This document shows positions 6,794 through 9,090 of a DNA stretch of 9,090 bases, in pieces. The notes under the pieces were generated by a model. The model did no database searches. It was not told the DNA's origin and saw only the letters and a program-made list of their open reading frames with translations. A program made the translations under genes and the position numbers. The stretch's first letter is position 1. The number at the start of each line of letters is the position of its first letter. The stretch lies in NCBI GenBank assembly GCA_946497905.1, contig CAMMMI010000072.1, forward strand, positions 1 to 9,090, given 5' to 3'. The stretch comes from an uncultured Clostridium sp. (GTDB lineage Bacteria > Bacillota > Clostridia > TANB77 > CAG-508).

Positions 6794-6806
6794 TGCAAAA
6801 GCAACA
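6791..6806. promoter_or_regulatory. Operator 1, Fnr-geometry inverted repeat at nrdD
   Basis: TGTTGCAAAAGCAACA is a perfect inverted repeat of six-base arms around AAAA. The GTTGC-N4-GCAAC arrangement has the same 5-4-5 geometry as the FNR site TTGAT-N4-ATCAA but different half-sites. A second copy lies in front of the regulator gene. The centre is about 40.5 bp upstream of the predicted nrdD start. Confidence 0.7.
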
Positions 6807-6857
6807 AATTATTTTATTTTGAAAATTTTGATTTTGAGATTAGCTTTAGTCTAAGGA

Positions 6858-6901
6858 TTACCGTTTTATTACAATTGTGTTACAAAAATGTTACAACGTT
6901 A
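6858..6901. repeat. Four contiguous 11-bp TTAC direct repeats
   Basis: Four units abut exactly: TTACCGTTTTA (6858-6868), TTACAATTGTG (6869-6879), TTACAAAAATG (6880-6890) and TTACAACGTTA (6891-6901). A TGAC (6902-6905) starts a possible fifth, diverged unit. Eleven base pairs is about one helical turn, so every TTAC faces the same side of the DNA. Sites with this spacing are typical of PhoB/OmpR-family response regulators. It lies roughly 100-145 bp upstream of both divergent promoters. The protein that binds is unknown. Confidence 0.6.
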
Positions 6902-6930
6902 TGACTATTATTGTGCTTTTTTATGTGTAC

Positions 6931-6952
6931 TTTGAATTCAAATTTGCAAATT
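6931..6952. promoter_or_regulatory. Overlapping 12-bp palindromes in the regulator upstream region
   Basis: TTTGAATTCAAA (6931-6942) and AATTTGCAAATT (6941-6952) are both perfect palindromes sharing two bases. They lie upstream of operator 2. They could be protein sites or may reflect the local AT richness. Confidence 0.3.
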
Positions 6953-6976
6953 AAAATAAAAAACATTTGTATTTAG

Positions 6977-6992
6977 TGTTGCAAAAGCAACT
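6977..6992. promoter_or_regulatory. Operator 2, Fnr-geometry inverted repeat at the regulator gene
   Basis: TGTTGCAAAAGCAACT matches operator 1 in 15 of 16 positions, including the non-symmetric AAAA centre, and is perfect over GTTGC-AAAA-GCAAC (6978-6991). It covers the -35 box of the regulator promoter (centre near -30), which predicts autorepression. Confidence 0.7.
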
Positions 6993-7007
6993 CTTTTTTT
7001 GTATAAT
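6979..7007 (+). promoter_or_regulatory. Promoter of the Crp/Fnr-family regulator gene
   Basis: TTGCAA (6979-6984, 4/6 to the -35 consensus), a 17-bp spacer and a perfect TATAAT (7002-7007) predict a start near 7014. The -35 box is part of operator 2, so binding there would compete with RNA polymerase. Confidence 0.65.
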
Positions 7008-7032
7008 ATATTGGGCATAAGGAGGCTGTATA

Positions 7033-7665
7033 ATGTATTTAAACCTTGATATTAATGAATTTGTTAATAATTTTGAACATAGTTGTACAAAAGTTCAAAA
7101 AAAGATTTTTTCAAAAAATGAGATTATCACTTCATATATTGCAAAAAGAAATCAATTTTGTATTTTATTGTCTGGTAATGCAGATTTAGTACGATATGAT
7201 TTAAATGGAAATAGAACTATTGTAGAACATTTTTCAAAATATGATATCTTTGGTGAGATGTTTTACAATATTACTACAAATAATGAGTTATTAGTAGAAG
7301 CTAGGAAAAAATCTGAAGTACTTTTTTATTCATATAATGATATAAAACAAAAATGCAAAAATAATTGTAAGTTTCATCAAATACTTTCTGAAAGCTTACC
7401 AGAATTGATTTTGGGCAAAGTAATGGATCTAAATATGAGAATTGAATTGTTAACTAAAAGGTCTATTAGAGATAAACTGTTGGGATATTTTTCTTTAGTT
7501 TCTAATAGAACCCTTAGTAAATCTTTTACGTTACCTTTTCCTTTGACAGATTTGGCAGATTATTTGAGTATTGATAGAAGCGCTATGATGAGAGAACTTA
7601 AACTTTTGAAAGAGGATGGGTTTATTGAAAAGGTTGGCAATAGAATAATTTTGTTGTATAAATAA
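7033..7665 (+). CDS. Crp/Fnr-family transcriptional regulator
   Basis: A 210-residue regulator with a cyclic-nucleotide-binding-type beta-roll (about 20-115, with ILLSGNADLVRYDLNGNRT and DIFGEMF), a long dimerisation helix (about 120-155) and a C-terminal winged helix-turn-helix (PLTDLADYLSIDRSAMMREL, 170-189). Arg182 and Arg187 align with Arg180 and Arg185 of E. coli CRP, while Ser183 replaces the specificity Glu181, consistent with a non-CRP, non-FNR recognition sequence. The Cys are at 18, 43, 108 and 112; there is no FNR-like N-terminal cluster of four, so an oxygen-sensing 4Fe-4S cluster of that type is unlikely. The ligand is unknown. GGAGG lies 7 nt before the ATG. It is divergent from nrdD, and both promoters carry the same operator, so it probably regulates nrdD and itself. 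Relatives include HcpR/ArcR-type proteins; I cannot assign a subfamily. Confidence 0.88.
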   Translation: MYLNLDINEFVNNFEHSCTKVQKKIFSKNEIITSYIAKRNQFCILLSGNADLVRYDLNGNRTIVEHFSKYDIFGEMFYNITTNNELLVEARKKSEVLFYSYNDIKQKCKNNCKFHQILSESLPELILGKVMDLNMRIELLTKRSIRDKLLGYFSLVSNRTLSKSFTLPFPLTDLADYLSIDRSAMMRELKLLKEDGFIEKVGNRIILLYK

Positions 7666-7678
7666 AAATGTACACTTG

Positions 7679-9016
7679 TTATAAAATTTTATCAATTTTG
7701 GATACGTCCCCAAATTGGTAAATCTTTTCCATTTCTATTGTTTTTTCTTCTCCTGTCTCCATATTCTTTATTTTTAAAATATTTGAGTTTATTTCATCTT
7801 CTCCGACTACCATAACATAAGGTATTTGTAATTTGTCTGCATATTTCATTTTAGCTTTTAATTTTTTATTATTTAAATAAATTTCAGTATTAATACCTGC
7901 ATTTCTTAGAGTGTTTGCAATTTCTATAGGTTTTTGAAGATTTTCTGTCATAGGTATTATTAAAATTTCTGAAACTGATCTTTTTTCAGCTTTTATAATA
8001 TTTAGTTCATTTAGCTTATAAAATAAACGAGTTAAACCTATTGATATTCCTACACCTGGTAGTTTTTTATTTGTATAATTTTCAGCCAGATTTTCATATC
8101 TTCCACCTGAACATACACTACCTAATTCTCTATAATTGTTTAAAAATGTCTCATAAACTGTTCCTGTATAATAATCTAAACCTCTAGCTATTGTTAAATC
8201 TAAACTAAAGTTTTGCTCTGGTATTCCAAATAATCTAACATATTTAATGACATCCTTTATTTCATTTAGTCCTTTTTTATATGTTTCATTTTCTATTTTT
8301 AGCTGTTCTATTTGTTGCAATTTTTCATCTGTTGAGCCATCTATTTCTATGAATTCTATTATTCTACTAATATCATTCTCTTTTAATCCTAATTTTTCTA
8401 ATTCTTTAATAACTGCTTCTTTTCCTATTTTTTCAATCTTGTCAATTATTCTTAGTATTTCTATTGCTTCTATTTCTTGGCTAAGACTTTCAAATAAGCC
8501 ACTTAAAAGTTTTCTGTTATTGATTTTTATAGTAAAATCGTCAAATCCTAATTCTTTAAATAATGTATATATTACACTTGGTAATTCTGCATCATTTATA
8601 ATATCTAATTCTCCATCTCCTATAATATCTATATCACATTGATAAAATTCCCTATATCTTCCTTTTTGGGCCTTTTCTCCTCTATATACTTTTCCTATTT
8701 GGTATCTTCTAAAAGGAAAGCTTAAATTGCCATAATTTTTTGCTACATATTTAGCAAGAGGTACTGTCAAGTCAAATCTTAAAGCTAAATCTGTATCTCC
8801 TTTTTCAAATCTGTAAATTTGTTTTTCTGTCTCTCCTCCAGCTTTCGCAAGCAATACTTCTGATAATTCTATAATAGGTGTATTTAATGGCAAAAATCCA
8901 TATCTTTCATATGTTTTTTGTATTTTTTCTTTCATTTGGTTAAATAATATTTGTTCATTTGGCAATAATTCCATAAATCCTGCCAATGTTCTTGGTTCAA
9001 CTTTATTATTATTCAT
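7679..9016 (-). CDS. hisS: Histidyl-tRNA synthetase, eukaryote/archaeal-like motif 2 subtype
   Basis: Cytoplasmic class II synthetase charging tRNA-His. The start at 9016 is chosen because AAAGGAG lies just upstream at good spacing; an in-frame ATG at 9052 would add 12 residues but would be translated from the repeat. This gives 445 residues. Motif 1 lies around 20-50, the substrate loop is RFDLTVPLAKY (80-90), motif 2 is FRRYQIGKVYRGE...GRYREFYQCDIDIIG (102-133), the His-specific signature is ARGLDYYTGTVYE (277-289), and motif 3 is GVGISIGLTRLF (321-332), followed by an anticodon-binding domain (about 350-445). Motif 2 resembles the human and archaeal version (REFYQCD) more than the E. coli one (RQFHQLG). 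It is convergent with the regulator, 13 bp apart, with no clear terminator between. Its last codons include a GGGGACGTATCC stretch similar to repeats upstream of the gene. Confidence 0.95.
   Translation of the reverse strand: MNNNKVEPRTLAGFMELLPNEQILFNQMKEKIQKTYERYGFLPLNTPIIELSEVLLAKAGGETEKQIYRFEKGDTDLALRFDLTVPLAKYVAKNYGNLSFPFRRYQIGKVYRGEKAQKGRYREFYQCDIDIIGDGELDIINDAELPSVIYTLFKELGFDDFTIKINNRKLLSGLFESLSQEIEAIEILRIIDKIEKIGKEAVIKELEKLGLKENDISRIIEFIEIDGSTDEKLQQIEQLKIENETYKKGLNEIKDVIKYVRLFGIPEQNFSLDLTIARGLDYYTGTVYETFLNNYRELGSVCSGGRYENLAENYTNKKLPGVGISIGLTRLFYKLNELNIIKAEKRSVSEILIIPMTENLQKPIEIANTLRNAGINTEIYLNNKKLKAKMKYADKLQIPYVMVVGEDEINSNILKIKNMETGEEKTIEMEKIYQFGDVSKIDKIL
7700..7711 (-). repeat. Inverted partial copy of the GGGGACGTACC repeat in the hisS 3' end
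   Basis: The minus strand reads GGGGACGTATCC here, matching the copy at 9037 over GGGGACGTA with one mismatch before the next C. It encodes part of the terminal FGDVSK of hisS. With the upstream copy it forms an inverted pair enclosing the gene. It is short, so chance is possible. Confidence 0.35.
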
Positions 9017-9036
9017 TTCTATCACTCCTTTTACTA

Positions 9037-9085
9037 GGGGACGTACCTTCAATCCCTAAAATTCGGGATAATGGGGACGGACCTT
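9037..9085. repeat. Direct GGGGACG(T/G)ACCTT pair around a small hairpin, REP-like
   Basis: GGGGACGTACCTT (9037-9049) and GGGGACGGACCTT (9073-9085) match in 12 of 13 bases. Between them ATCCC (9052-9056) pairs with GGGAT (9065-9069) across an 8-base loop. The G-runs stand out against the AT-rich surroundings. It lies directly upstream of the hisS ribosome binding site and may continue past the window end. From memory, GGGGACGG-type repeats accompany Y1/REP-type transposases in many Bacillota; that link is not shown here. Confidence 0.6.
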
Positions 9086-9090
9086 AAGAT

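Noticed and set aside
6731..7032. NrdR boxes in front of nrdD
   Set aside because: No pair of ACAC-ATAT-GTGT-like boxes with the expected spacing is visible; the inverted repeats present have different half-sites and Fnr geometry.
7531..7713. Minus-strand open frame opposite the 3' end of the regulator
   Set aside because: It is the antisense of the helix-turn-helix coding region and overlaps the hisS end; no family resemblance.
9017..9052. Longer hisS start at 9052
   Set aside because: The extra 12 residues are encoded by the repeat and the ribosome binding site itself, while ATG 9016 has a good AAAGGAG at proper spacing.
9017..9090. T-box leader for hisS
   Set aside because: The visible 70 bases hold only the G-rich repeats and a small hairpin, with no T-box sequence or antiterminator. 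A leader beyond the window edge cannot be judged.

Overview
The window is very AT-rich and looks like part of the chromosome of a low-GC anaerobic member of the Bacillota (Clostridia-like). The reasons are strong AGGAGG ribosome binding sites, AGA/TTA/ATA-rich codons, an oxygen-sensitive class III ribonucleotide reductase and a phosphotransacetylase/acetate kinase energy module. The species cannot be named from the sequence.

Layout from left to right. (1) Positions 3-419, minus strand: the N-terminal 139 residues of a gene that runs off the left edge. It encodes an uninterrupted heptad-repeat rod, first Trp/Asn heptads and then Leu/Val/Ile heptads, carried on two kinds of 42-bp tandem DNA repeat. 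(2) Positions 420-706: its probable promoter, a 16-bp palindrome and an AT-only inverted repeat. (3) Positions 707-4492, minus strand: an acetate operon transcribed pta, ackA (copy 2), a small unknown ORF, ackA (copy 1). It has its own -10 box upstream of pta and is separated from nrdD by a terminator. (4) Positions 4604-6730, minus strand: nrdD, anaerobic ribonucleoside-triphosphate reductase. (5) Positions 6731-7032: a divergent regulatory region with two near-identical Fnr-geometry operators (TGTTGCAAAAGCAAC), one at each promoter, and between them four contiguous 11-bp TTAC-starting repeats. (6) Positions 7033-7665, plus strand: a Crp/Fnr-family regulator, the obvious candidate reader of those operators. 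(7) Positions 7679-9016, minus strand: hisS, convergent with the regulator, with GGGGACG-type repeats in inverted orientation at its two ends.

How the parts fit (inference). NrdD carries the residues of the formate-using type. Anaerobes that cleave pyruvate with pyruvate formate-lyase make formate together with acetyl-CoA, and acetyl-CoA feeds Pta and AckA to give ATP and acetate. The divergent regulator probably links deoxynucleotide synthesis to an anaerobic or redox signal. Operator positions predict activation of nrdD (centre near -40.5, poor -35 box) and autorepression of the regulator (operator covering its -35 box). The most unusual items are the paired operators with the 11-bp repeat array, the duplicated acetate kinases with shared and private changes at conserved active-site positions, and the Trp/Asn heptad rod.
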